64,000 nt of DNA from Yamagishiella unicocca (lineage: Eukaryota > Chlorophyta > Chlorophyceae > Chlamydomonadales > Volvocaceae). Of this stretch, positions 44,234 through 57,400 are shown one piece after another. A program made the position numbers and the translations under genes. Position 1 is the stretch's first letter. Every line of letters begins with the position of its first letter. The notes under the pieces are model-generated. The model did no database searches. It saw only the letters and a program-made list of their open reading frames with translations, and was not told the DNA's origin. The stretch is from positions 463,359 to 527,358 of the forward strand of contig BDSL01000078.1 of assembly GCA_003116995.1 (NCBI GenBank). Direction: 5' to 3'.

Positions 44234-44698
44234 ATGTTTTACGATTATATAAACTCGGTGCGCTCAAATCTTCTGCCCCGGTACCAGCCGCTTCTGGCGG
44301 CCGTCAATAATTTCCAAGACTTGAATAAGATTGTCTCGGCGCTGCACGAGGACCACGGTTTCCACGGCGCCCTGGAGACCGCGTCCAAGCCGTTCTGCGA
44401 AACATACCAGGCGGAATCGGGCTTTTGGGTGCAGTACGCGGACCTGGAGGCCATCAACACGGACCGCAACAACGTGGTGCACTGCAGCGTCGCTGTCAGC
44501 GCAGCTGCACTCAGCGAGGCGTGTTACAAAAGTGATGCGCTCGACAGCGCTTTGGCGATGGTTGAGGCGCTGGCCAACTACTGCGCCAAGCACGCAGCGG
44601 ACCTGGACGCTTCAGCTCTGAAGCAGCGGCAGCAGGGACTCGCGCTGACTGAGCGGGTCAAACAGAAGAACCGGACGAACAAGGGCATGCGGAAGTAG
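44234..44698 (+). CDS. Unidentified helical 154-aa protein with R-x4-H motif
   Basis: ATG 44234 is the first ATG after the 92-bp repeat and gives 154 aa; the frame is also open upstream through the repeat. The product appears all-helical (MFYDYINSVRSNLLPRYQPL, then LNKIVSALHEDHGF) and ends in a basic tail (RVKQKNRTNKGMRK). A stretch TDRNNVVHCSV followed by helix (SALDSALAMVEALAN-type) resembles the RNxxxH signature of HEPN-type folds, but this is a short motif. It could also be the gag-like part of a transposon, given its neighbours. Codon use is GC-rich and biased like a real gene. I do not recognise a family. Confidence 0.5.
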   Translation: MFYDYINSVRSNLLPRYQPLLAAVNNFQDLNKIVSALHEDHGFHGALETASKPFCETYQAESGFWVQYADLEAINTDRNNVVHCSVAVSAAALSEACYKSDALDSALAMVEALANYCAKHAADLDASALKQRQQGLALTERVKQKNRTNKGMRK

Positions 44699-46230
44699 AG
44701 GTACGTTAGCCCTCGCAGCTGAAAGTGCATAGACTGGCCCGGGGCCTGGTTGAGATAGGTGGTTTGCAGAAGTGGACCACCTCGTGTGGGAAGGCCGGGT
44801 TTGAAGGCCGGGTTTCCCCGGTTGGGAGCCATGATGACACGCTTTCTGTCAGCACGCGACTTGGTCATGGCATCGGCCTCGCCAAGAATTATGGCTCCCA
44901 GATCCTCCTCCTCCTCCTCCTCGTCACCCTCCGATTGTGACTCCAGTGGGGGTTCCCCATCGCTTCCATCCTCCGACGCGGTAGCCTCCTCGTCATCCTC
45001 CCCGTCCACCTTGGGTGAGGGGCCATGTTGGTGCTTCCGTGAACCCCGTCCACCCTGGGTCCCTGCTCCCTGGGTCGCCCCACCCTGGGTCGGCCCGCCC
45101 TGGGTCCCCGTTCGTCCCCTTCCTCGGGCTGCACCACGCCCTCACCCATGCCCTCGTCCTCGCCCATGTCCACGACTGCGGCCGCGCATGGGGGTAGCCA
45201 CTTGCTGATCCTCCTCCGCTGGGTCCGGATCATCGTCGCTGTCAGTTGCTGGTACGAACTCCTCCGCTGGAGCAGCGGCCAGCAAAGCATCAGCAGCCAC
45301 TGCCCGCAAGCGCAGCTCCTCCTTTTGCTCAGGAGTAAGCTGCTCCCACTCGAGCTCGATCCGCTGTGACATGCCGATATACAGCTCCACGAAGATAGCA
45401 TCGTCATTGTCATCCATAGCCCGGTAATCAGGGCCTGGTTCTGCCGCCGCCATCGCCGCCACCGCCATTATCACCGCCACTGCTGCTGTTGGTGGCATGC
45501 CTCCATTTGCGTCGATGGCAGCGGCTGCTGCTGTTGGCGCCATGCCTGCGGTTGCATTGTTGGCAGTAGCTGCAGCCGTTGGCGCCATGCCTGCGGTTGC
45601 ATTGTTGGCAGTAGCTGCAGCCATTGGTGCCGTGCCTCCAGCAGCAACGGTGTGAGCTGGCCCCAAAACAGCAGCCACCGGGGCTGCGTCTGAAACCTCC
45701 ACATCTGGTGATGGGAATAGCAACCCCTTGGCATGCTGCCGCAAAGCCTCACTCTGCGTCTTCGGCAGAAAGGCAGCAGCAAGCGTGCTTGAGGCCCAAG
45801 CCTTTGTAATTATGTTGCGGTTCGTGCACAGGTACGTCAGGCCAGCCAGCAGGATGTCGGGTGTGAGTGGCTTTAGGGCAGAGCAGCGCAGATTGATGAC
45901 CGCATCCTTGGGCGCGACACCCCTGTCAAACTGCTTGCGAAGTAGGATTTGCAGAACCTGCACAAAAGCCTGCCATACTGCATCCTTGAACGGCTTTTGC
46001 ACGCCAACATCGCAGGGCTGCGCCTTGGAAGTGCAGTTGGCGGGCACGTACTTGAACAGCATGCCAGGGCACGCCTTTCTCGTGTACTCCTGAATGAAAG
46101 CAAAGAAAGCTAACTCAGGTCCCCAATGCCCAACTGCCCCCAAATGCGTGTCACCAATGCTAACTGCGCCATTTTTTTTACAGATACGCCAATTACGGCA
46201 CAAACTCTCTATGTGCAAATTGATTTGCAT
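44699..46230 (-). pseudogene. Decayed pogo/Tigger-like DDE transposase
   Basis: The minus-strand frame starts at ATG 46230. FKYVPANCTSKAQPCDVGVQ, followed by KPFKDAVWQAF, matches the end of the DDE_1 catalytic domain (PxNxTSxxQPxDVGV). The upstream part carrying the first catalytic acidic residues is missing. After the core come an Ala/Thr-rich region with an internal tandem repeat of about 54 bp and an acidic then Arg/Gly-rich tail. At 45142-45144 there is a single in-frame TGA. Beyond it the same frame stays open to about 44710 (GTQGG repeats, then SEGDEEEEEEDLG, then NRGNPAFKPGLP). It is best read as a truncated, mutated transposase. Confidence 0.65.
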
Positions 46231-47296
46231 ACCGGTATACCGGTAAAGGCCAGTCCAGCATCTGTTTGACTGGTTTCACATGTGTACGACACCTTATGGC
46301 GATTTCGCAACTTTCCCAAATCCTTGCCCTGATTTTACAATTGGGTACGGCGGCGGTTTAAAAAAGGCTGGAATTTAGTGGTGCCATGAGTTGGGACCGT
46401 CTGTACCCAAATAATATCACCAATTTGGCGTGTCAGTACGGTATGGGTTTGGCACCAAGCTGTAAGACATATGAGAATTCTAGCCTTGCGAAAGACAAAC
46501 ACCGCGGCACGTGGAACCCGTATCGGCTTTGGGGCTAGGTCCATGGCGAGTCCGCAAGGAAGAGTGCCATTTGCATTTGGATGGATACCTTTTTGGCGAA
46601 CAAATTACAGCATTTCGTCGTGTAATCCACGAAATTGCACACCTTTGTGCCTTTCCAGCCAGAACCACAACCTTACGCAGAACCTCACGCCCATGGGGCG
46701 GTACATGATGAACGGGTAGAGACCCAGCGCTACTGTGCTGCGGTTTGCCCTAACAAATGACACTAAAAAACACACCAAATGTACGTGGCTCTGGGTCTGT
46801 GAAAGGACTTGTAACTTATGGGGGGGGTCTGGGACTTGTAACTTATGGGGGGGTCTGGAACCCAGCGCCGCACAGCTATGGAACAAATATCAAACACCCC
46901 TGAAATTTTATTACTTCAGATGGAATAAATCGAGACCCCCCTAAAACGAAAAAAAACACTGAGCAGGAGACACTGCCTGAAAATAGGCCGTACCTTTATC
47001 CCGGCAGCTTTTTTAAAAGGAAAGGGAGGTTGATTACCGAGCTGCGGTTTCAGTGGCACTCGCGCACCTCTGTTGGACACGTTGCAACTTTGCTGTGGGT
47101 GCACAACTCCACCAGCTCCACCTGTACCACAGCAGCAGGATCCCATCCCCAACCACCGGCAGCACCCTCACCTGCTTCTCCCCAATACTTGCATCACAGT
47201 GTCAGACCAGCTGCCGACGAAACATTTCGCGCAGCTCACCTACAGCTTTCTCACAGCTCGCCCAAGGGGCAGCTGCAGCCCGAGAGACCGACCTCA
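46231..47296. other. Intergenic, repeat-bearing, no supported gene
   Basis: Contains a doubled ATACCGGT motif at about 46229-46246 next to the transposase. A near-perfect 26-bp tandem of ACTTGTAACTTATGGGGG type lies at about 46807-46858. Otherwise there are only short unassigned ORFs. Confidence 0.4.
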
Positions 47297-48409
47297 GTGC
47301 GGGGTCCAAGGAGCACCACCTGAAGAGGCCTAAGCAGCATGGAGTTCCAGGGCCTGCCCCCCGAACCGACCTGGACCACCTCCTGGGCCTCGCATCCATG
47401 GTTGTGGAGTGGAGGCTGACACCCACCATGTATGCGGCCAACCCCCACACCTGCCTCATCAGGGTGAGCTTGGGCGTCCTAGCACTTCCCCCCACCGTAT
47501 GCGGCTTTGGGCTCCTGCCGCTTGTGGCCCATGTCTGAGCCTGGCATGCGATGGTGGCGGTGCACTGCATTGCTGGGGCAGCCGACATCTTGGCCGTCGA
47601 CCCGCCCTGGGCTGCCATCACCCTGCACTTGCTCCGGCAGTGTCACCCGGCGGCTCACCCCTTGTGCCTCCTGGTGCCAGGGGACGGCCGTGTGCTTGGG
47701 GTGCCAGCGCCCCCCGGGTGCCCTGCCCTTGCTCGGCTGCTCGGCTTGGCCGCCCCCCTCGGGCCCCTTGTCGTCCCCGAACCTGACACCATTGTGGGCC
47801 CCTGGTGCTACTTGGCGCCACTATGAAGAAACCCGGCCCTCCTGGGCCCTGGTGGCACGTGCCTGGAGAGCGCCTTCCCGGCCCTTTTCCAGCGGAGTGG
47901 CCATGCCAACCTCGGAGTCATGGTGTAGTGTTGGGATGCGCTCGTGCTGGTGCAGATCACTTTGTCGGAGGCACGTCGGCGGCCGGCGGGTGTGTCCCCG
48001 TGTATTGCCCGTCAATGCACCCTGCAGCTGCGGCAGCTCTTCCTGCAGGGTGTGCTGGGCTACAGTGAGCTTGGTGCGGCAGTTGATGCCAGCGGGCCCA
48101 CTGTCTGCGGACCAGCTGGATGCCCTTTTGGGCCTCGTTCCCATCAGCTGGTTGGTGACAGCCCGGCATGTCACCTCTGGCACTGTGGCTGTGCTGCCCG
48201 CCCGGGCAGCATGGGCGGTGTTGCTGCAGGGCCTGGCATGGTGTCCAGCTGGTGGACTGTTCACGCCGATCCTTGGCACTTGCATCAAGCGTGGTACCCA
48301 ATTGCAGCTGACCATGGCATATACCATGGCATATATCATGGACGCGTACAATGGCCCAATGCCGCCAATGTCATTCGTGGCCTTTCATGATGCCCTGCAC
48401 CACCTCTAG
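47297..48409 (+). CDS. Unidentified gene or element remnant with DPPW motif
   Basis: Several GC-rich open stretches look coding but do not join into one clean frame. One at 47053-47466 ends in LDHLLGLASMVVEWRLTPTM before an AG/GTGAGC donor. A frame at 47551-47826 contains GAADILAVDPPWAAITLHLL. A third frame runs to a stop at 48407-48409 (LDALLGLVPISWLVTARHV, then CPAGGLFTPILGTCI). DPPW is the catalytic signature of amino-methyltransferases (Dam, MT-A70), but surrounding motifs are not clear enough to assign that. The stop lies about 10 bp before the satellite array starts. It may be a degraded mobile-element gene. Exon structure is not resolved. Confidence 0.35.
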
Positions 48410-48418
48410 CAACTGCAG

Positions 48419-51400
48419 TGGCCAATCCCACCCCCAAAAAATATTTTGATGACACCAACTGCCTTGATTTCTTCTCCTGAACAAAATGAGTATAATATTG
48501 CTATACTTTGTCATACATTCGGGTACTGTACTGCTAAACCCTAAGACTAAATCCCATGATGTACAGCAGTGCCAAATCAGGCCCAAGATCGATCCAAATG
48601 GGATCCAATAAATATTATAATATTATTGAACAAAATGAGTATAATATTGCTATACTTTGTCATACATTCGGGTACTGTACTGCTAAACCCTAAGACTAAA
48701 TCCCATGATGTACAGCAGTGCCAAATCAGGCCCAAGATCGATCCAAATGGGATCCAATTAATATTATAATATTATATGTCCTAATTAAGGGCCAATGGCC
48801 AAGAAAAAAATATTTTTGGTCCTAGGTTATACTTTTGGCCTCCTGATGGTTTATCCATGGTTTCGGGGCCAGTCCCACCCCCAAAAAATATTTTGATGAC
48901 ACCAACTGCCTTGATTTCTTCTCCTGAACAAAATGAGTATAATATTGCTATACTTTGTCGTACATTCGGGTACTGTACTGCTAAACCCTAAGACTAAATC
49001 CCATGATGTACAGCAGTGCCAAATCAGGCCCAAGATCGATCCAAATGGGATCCAATTAATATTATAATATTATATGTCCTAATTAAGGGCCAATGGCCAA
49101 GAAAAAAATATTTTTGGTCCTAGGTTATACTTTTGGCCTCCTGATGGTTTATCCATGGTTTCGGGGCCAGTCCCACCCCCAAAAAATATTTTGATGACAC
49201 CAACTGCCTTGATTTCTTCTCCTGAACAAAATGAGTATAATATTGCTATACTTTGTCGTACATTCGGGTACTGTACTGCTAAACCCTAAGACTAAATCCC
49301 ATGATGTACAGCAGTGCCAAATCAGGCCCAAGATCGATCCAAATGGGATCCAATTAATATTATAATATTATTGAACAAAATGAGTATAATATTGCTATAC
49401 TTTGTCGTACATTCGGGTACTGTACTGCTAAACCCTAAGACTAAATCCCATGATGTACAGCAGTGCCAAATCAGGCCCAAGATCGATCCAAATGGGATCC
49501 AATTAATATTATAATATTATATGTCCTAATTATGGGCCAATGGCCAAGAAAAAAATATTTTTGGTCCTAGGTTATACTTTTGGCCTCCTGATGGTTTATC
49601 CATGGTTTCGGGGCCAGTCCCACCCCCAAAAAATATTTTGATGACACCAACTGCCTTGATTTCTTCTCCTGAACAAAATGAGTATAATATTGCTATACTT
49701 TGTCGTACATTCGGGTACTGTACTGCTAAACCCTAAGACTAAATCCCATGATGTACAGCAGTGCCAAATCAGGCCCAAGATCGATCCAAATGGGATCCAA
49801 TTAATATTATAATATTATTGAACAAAATGAGTATAATATTGCTATACTTTGTCGTACATTCGGGTACTGTACTGCTAAACCCTAAGACTAAATCCCATGA
49901 TGTACAGCAGTGCCAAATCAGGCCCAAGATCGATCCAAATGGGATCCAATTAATATTATAATATTATATGTCCTAATTATGGGCCAATGGCCAAGAAAAA
50001 AATATTTTTGGTCCTAGGTTATACTTTTGGCCTCCTGATGGTTTATCCATGGTTTCGGGGCCAGTCCCACCCCCAAAAAATATTTTGATGACACCAACTG
50101 CCTTGATTTCTTCTCCTGAACAAAATGAGTATAATATTGCTATACTTTGTCGTACATTCGGGTACTGTACTGCTAAACCCTAAGACTAAATCCCATGATG
50201 TACAGCAGTGCCAAATCAGGCCCAAGATCGATCCAAATGGGATCCAATTAATATTATAATATTATTGAACAAAATGAGTATAATATTGCTATACTTTGTC
50301 GTACATTCGGGTACTGTACTGCTAAACCCTAAGACTAAATCCCATGATGTACAGCAGTGCCAAATCAGGCCCAAGATCGATCCAAATGGGATCCAATTAT
50401 TATTATAATATTATTGAAAAAAATGAGTATAATATTGCTATACTTTGTCGTACATTCGGGTACTGTACTGCTAAACCCTAAGACTAAATCCCATGATGTA
50501 CAGCAGTGCCAAATCAGGCCCAAGATCGATCCAAATGGGATCCAATTAATATTATAATATTATTGAACAAAATATGTATAATATTGCTATACTTTGTCGT
50601 ACATTCGGGTACTGTACTGCTAAACCCTAAGACTAAATCCCATGATGTACAGCAGTGCCAAATCAGGCCCAAGATCGATCCAAATGGGATCCAATTAATA
50701 TTATAATATTATATGTCCTAATTAAGGGCCAATGGCCAAGAAAAAAATATTTTTGGTCCTAGGTTATACTTTTGGCCTCCTGATGGTTTATCCATGGTTT
50801 CGGGGCCAGTCCCACCCCCAAAAAATATTTTGATGACACCAACTGCCTTGATTTCTTCTCCTGAACAGAATGAGTATAATATTGCTATACTTTGTCGTAC
50901 ATTCGGGTACTGTACTGCTAAACCCTAAGACTAAATCCCATGATGTACAGCAGTGCCAAATCAGGCCCAAGATCGATCCAAATGGGATCCAATTAATATT
51001 ATAATATTATTGAACAAAATGAGTATAATATTGCTATACTTTGTCATACATTCGGGTACTGTACTGCTAAACCCTAAGACTAAATCCCATGATGTACAGC
51101 AGTGCCAAATCAGGCCCAAGATCGATCCAAATGGGATCCAATTAATATTATAATATTATATGTCCTAATTAAGGGCCAATGGCCAAGAAAAAATATTTTT
51201 GGTCCTAGGTTATACTTTTGGCCTCCTGATGGTTTATCCATGGTTTCGGGGCCAGTCCCACCCCCAAAAATATTTTGATGACACCAACTGCCTTGATTTC
51301 TTCTCCTGAACAAAATGAGTATAATATTGCTATACTTTGTCGTACATTCGGGTACTGTACTGCTAAACCCTAAGACTAAATCCCATGATGTACAGCAGTG

Positions 51401-54400
51401 CCAAATCAGGCCCAAGATCGATCCAAATGGGATCCAATTAATATTATAATATTATTGAACAAAATGAGTATAATATTGCTATACTTTGTCATACATTCGG
51501 GTACTGTACTGCTAAACCCTAAGACTAAATCCCATGATGTACAGCAGTGCCAAATCAGGCCCAAGATCGATCCAAATGGGATCCAATTAATATTATAATA
51601 TTATTGAACAAAATATGTATAATATTGCTATACTTTGTCGTACATTCGGGTACTGTACTGCTAAACCCTAAGACTAAATCCCATGATGTACAGCAGTGCC
51701 AAATCAGGCCCAAGATCGATCCAAATGGGATCCAATTAATATTATAATATTATATGTCCTAATTAAGGGCCAATGGCCAAGAAAAAAATATTTTTGGTCC
51801 TAGGTTATACTTTTGGCCTCCTGATGGTTTATCCATGGTTTCGGGGCCAGTCCCACCCCCAAAAAATATTTTGATGACACCAACTGCCTTGATTTCTTCT
51901 CCTGAACAGAATGAGTATAATATTGCTATACTTTGTCGTACATTCGGGTACTGTACTGCTAAACCCTAAGACTAAATCCCATGATGTACAGCAGTGCCAA
52001 ATCAGGCCCAAGATCGATCCAAATGGGATCCAATTAATATTATAATATTATTGAACAAAATGAGTATAATATTGCTATACTTTGTCATACATTCGGGTAC
52101 TGTACTGCTAAACCCTAAGACTAAATCCCATGATGTACAGCAGTGCCAAATCAGGCCCAAGATCGATCCAAATGGGATCCAATTAATATTATAATATTAT
52201 TGAACAAAATGAGTATAATATTGCTATACTTTGTCGTACATTCGGGTACTGTACTGCTAAACCCTAAGACTAAATCCCATGATGTACAGCAGTGCCAAAT
52301 CAGGCCCAAGATCGATCCAAATGGGATCCAATTATTATTATAATATTATTGAAAAAAATGAGTATAATATTGCTATACTTTGTCGTACATTCGGGTACTG
52401 TACTGCTAAACCCTAAGACTAAATCCCATGATGTACAGCAGTGCCAAATCAGGCCCAAGATCGATCCAAATGGGATCCAATTAATATTATAATATTATTG
52501 AACAAAATATGTATAATATTGCTATACTTTGTCGTACATTCGGGTACTGTACTGCTAAACCCTAAGACTAAATCCCATGATGTACAGCAGTGCCAAATCA
52601 GGCCCAAGATCGATCCAAATGGGATCCAATTAATATTATAATATTATATGTCCTAATTAAGGGCCAATGGCCAAGAAAAAAATATTTTTGGTCCTAGGTT
52701 ATACTTTTGGCCTCCTGATGGTTTATCCATGGTTTCGGGGCCAGTCCCACCCCCAAAAAATATTTTGATGACACCAACTGCCTTGATTTCTTCTCCTGAA
52801 CAGAATGAGTATAATATTGCTATACTTTGTCGTACATTCGGGTACTGTACTGCTAAACCCTAAGACTAAATCCCATGATGTACAGCAGTGCCAAATCAGG
52901 CCCAAGATCGATCCAAATGGGATCCAATTAATATTATAATATTATTGAACAAAATGAGTATAATATTGCTATACTTTGTCATACATTCGGGTACTGTACT
53001 GCTAAACCCTAAGACTAAATCCCATGATGTACAGCAGTGCCAAATCAGGCCCAAGATCGATCCAAATGGGATCCAATTAATATTATAATATTATATGTCC
53101 TAATTAAGGGCCAATGGCCAAGAAAAAAATATTTTTGGTCCTAGGTTATACTTTTGGCCTCCTGATGGTTTATCCATGGTTTCGGGGCCAGTCCCACCCC
53201 CAAAAAATATTTTGATGACACCAACTGCCTTGATTTCTTCTCCTGAACAAAATGAGTATAATATTGCTATACTTTGTCGTACATTCGGGTACTGTACTGC
53301 TAAACCCTAAGACTAAATCCCATGATGTACAGCAGTGCCAAATCAGGCCCAAGATCGATCCAAATGGGATCCAATTAATATTATAATATTATTGAACAAA
53401 ATGAGTATAATATTGCTATACTTTGTCATACATTCGGGTACTGTACTGCTAAACCCTAAGACTAAATCCCATGATGTACAGCAGTGCCAAATCAGGCCCA
53501 AGATCGATCCAAAGGGATCCAATTAATATTATAATATTATTGAACAAATATGTATAATATTGCTATACTTTGTCGTACATTCGGGTACTGTACTGCTAAA
53601 CCCTAAGACTAAATCCCATGATGTACAGCAGTGCCAAATCAGGCCCAAGATCGATCCAAATGGGATCCAATTAATATTATAATATTATATGTCCTAATTA
53701 AGGGCCAATGGCCAAGAAAAAATATTTTTGGTCCTAGGTTATACTTTTGGCCTCCTGATGGTTTATCCATGGTTTCGGGGCCAGTCCCACCCCCAAAAAA
53801 TATTTTGATGACACCAACTGCCTTGATTTCTTCTCCTGAACAGAATGAGTATAATATTGCTATACTTTGTCGTACATTCGGGTACTGTATACTTTTGGCC
53901 TCCTGATGGTTTATCCATGGTTTCGGGGCCAGTCCCACCCCAAAAAATATTTTGATGACACCAACTGCCTTGATTTCTTCTCCTGAACAGAATGAGTATA
54001 ATATTGCTATACTTTGTCGTACATTCGGGTACTGTACTGCTAAAACCCTAAGACTAAATCCCATGATGTACAGCAGTGCCAAATCAGGCCCAAGATCGAT
54101 CCAAATGGGATCCAATTAATATTATAATATTATTGAACAAAATGAGGCCAATGGCCAAGAAAAAAATATTTTTGGTCCTAGGTTATACTTTTGGCCTCCT
54201 GATGGTTTATCCATGGTTTCGGGGCCAGTCCCACCCCCAAAAAATATTTTGATGACACCAACTGCCTTGATTTCTTCTCCTGAACAAAATGAGTATAATA
54301 TTGCTATACTTTGTCGTACATTCGGGTACTGTACTGCTAAACCCTAAGACTAAATCCATGATGTACAGTGCCAAATCAGGCCAAGATGAAATGTACAGCA

Positions 54401-57400
54401 GAACAAAATGCTGTACTGCTAAACCCTAAGACTAAATCCCATGAATCAGGCCCAAGATCCAACTGCCTTGATTTCTTCTCCTGATGAGTATAATATTGCC
54501 AAAACCCTGGGATCGATCCAAATGGGATCCAATTAATATTATAATATTATTGAACAAAATGAATGAGTATAATATTGCTATACTTTGTCGTACATTCGGG
54601 TACTGTACTGCTAAACCCTAAGACTAAATCCCATGATGTACAGCAGTGCCAAATCAGGCCCAAGATCGATCCAAATGGGATCCAATTAATATTATAATAT
54701 TGCTAAACCCTAAGACAAATTGAACCCAAGAATATTAATATTATAATATTATTGTATAATATTGGGCCAATGGCCAAGAAAAAATATTTTTGGTCTATAT
54801 TTTGATGACACCAACTGCCTTGATTTCTTCTCCTGAACAGAATGAGTATAATATTGCTATACTTTGTCGTACATTCGGGTACTGTACTGCTAACCCTAAG
54901 ACTAAATCCCATGATGTACAGCAGTGCCAAATCAGGCCCAAGATCGATCCAAATGGATCCAATTAATATTATAATATTATTGAACAAAATGAGTATAATA
55001 TTGCTATACTTTGTCATACATTCGGGTACTGTACTGCTAAACCCTAAGACTAAATCCCATGATGTACAGCAGTGCCAAATCAGGCCCAAGATCGATCCAA
55101 ATGGGATCCAATTATATTATAATATTTTGAACAAAATGAGTATAATATTGCTATACTTGTCATACATTCGGGTACTGTACTGCTAAACCCTAAGACTAAA
55201 TCCCATGATGTACAGCAGTGCCAAATCAGGCCCAGATCGATCAAATGGGATCCAATTAATATTATAATATTATATGTCCTAATTATGGGCCAATGGCCAA
55301 GAAAAAAATATTTTTGGTCCTAGGTTATACTTTTGGCCTCCTGATGGTTTATCCATGGTTTCGGGGCCAGTCCCACCCCAAAAATATTTTGATGACACCA
55401 ACTGCCTTGATTTCTTTCCTGAACAAAATGAGTATAATATTGCTATACTTTGTCGTACATTCGGGTACTGTACTGCTAAACCCTAAGACTAAAACCCTAA
55501 GACTAAATCCCATGATGTACAGCAGTGCCAAATCAGGCCCAAGATCGATCCAAATGGGATCCAATTAATATTATAATATTATTGAACAAAATGAGTATAA
55601 TATTGCTATACTTTGTCATACATTCGGGTACTGTACTGCTAAACCCTAAGACTAAATCCCATGATGTACAGCAGTGCCAAATCAGGCCCAAGATCGATCC
55701 AAATGGGATCCAATTAATATTATAATATTATATGTCCTAATTAAGGGCCAATGGCCAAGAAAAAAATATTTTTGGTCCTAGGTTATACTTTTGGCCTCCT
55801 GATGGTTTATCCATGGTTTCGGGGCCAGTCCCACCCCAAAAAATATTTTGATGACACCAACTGCCTTGATTTCTTCTCCTGAACAAAATGAGTATAATAT
55901 TGCTATACTTTGTCGTACATTCGGGTACTGTACTGCTAAACCCTAAGACTAAATCCCATGATGTACAGCAGTGCCAAATCAGGCCCAAGATCGATCCAAA
56001 TGGGATCCAATTAATTTATAATATTATATGTCCTAATTAAGGGCCAATGGCCAAGAAAAAAATATTTTTGGTCCTAGGTTATACTTTTGGCCTCCTGATG
56101 GTTTATCCATGGTTTCGGGGCCAGTCCCACCCCAAAAAATATTTTGATGACACCAACTGCCTTGATTTCTTCTCCTGAACAAAATGAGTATATATTGCTA
56201 TACTTTGTCGTACATTCGGGTACTGTACTGCTAAACCCTAAGACTAAATCCCATGATGTACAGCAGTGCCAAATCAGGCCCAAGATCGATCCAAATGGGA
56301 TCCAATTAATATTATAATATTATTGAATGAGTATAATATTGCTATACTTTGTCGTACATTCGGGTACTGTACTGCTAAACCCTAAGATGTACAGCAGTGC
56401 AAATCAGGCCCAAGATCGATCCAAATGGGATCCAATTAATATTATAATATTATATGTCCTAATTATGGGCCAATGGCCAAGAAAAAATATTTTTGGTCCT
56501 AGGTTATACTTTTGGCCTCCTGATGGTTTATCCATGGTTTCGGGGCCAGTCCCACCCCCAAAAAATATTTTGATGACACCAACTGCCTTGATTTCTTCTC
56601 CTGAACAAAATGAGTATAATATTGCTATACTTTGTCGTACATTCGGGTACTGTACTGCTAAACCCTAAGACTAAATCCCATGATGTACAGCAGTGCCAAA
56701 TCAGGCCCAAGATCGATCCAAATGGGATCCAATTAATATTATAATATTATATGTCCTAATTAAGGGCCAATGGCCAAGAAAAAAATATTTTTGGTCCTAG
56801 GTTATACTTTTGGCCTCCTGATGGTTTATCCATGGTTTCGGGGCCAGTCCCACCCCCAAAAAATATTTTGATGACACCAACTGCCTTGATTTCTTCTCCT
56901 GAACAAAATGAGTATAATATTGCTATACTTTGTCGTACATTCGGGTACTGTACTGCTAAACCCTAAGACTAAATCCCATGATGTACAGCAGTGCCAAATC
57001 AGGCCCAAGATCGATCCAAATGGGATCCAATTAATATTATAATATTATATGTCCTAATTATGGGCCAATGGCCAAGAAAAAAATATTTTTGGTCCTAGGT
57101 TATACTTTTGGCCTCCTGATGGTTTATCCATGGTTTCGGGCCAGTCCCACCCCCAAATATTTTGATGACACCAACTGCCTTGATTTCTTCTCCTGAACAA
57201 AATGAGTATAATATTGCTATACTTTGTCGTACATTCGGGTACTGTACTGCTAAACCCTAAGACTAAATCCCATGATGTACAGCAGTGCCAAATCAGGCCC
57301 AAGATCGATCCAAATGGGATCCAATTAATATTATAATATTATTGAAAAAAATGACTATACTTTGTCGTACATTCGGTACTGTACTGCTAAACCCTAAGAC

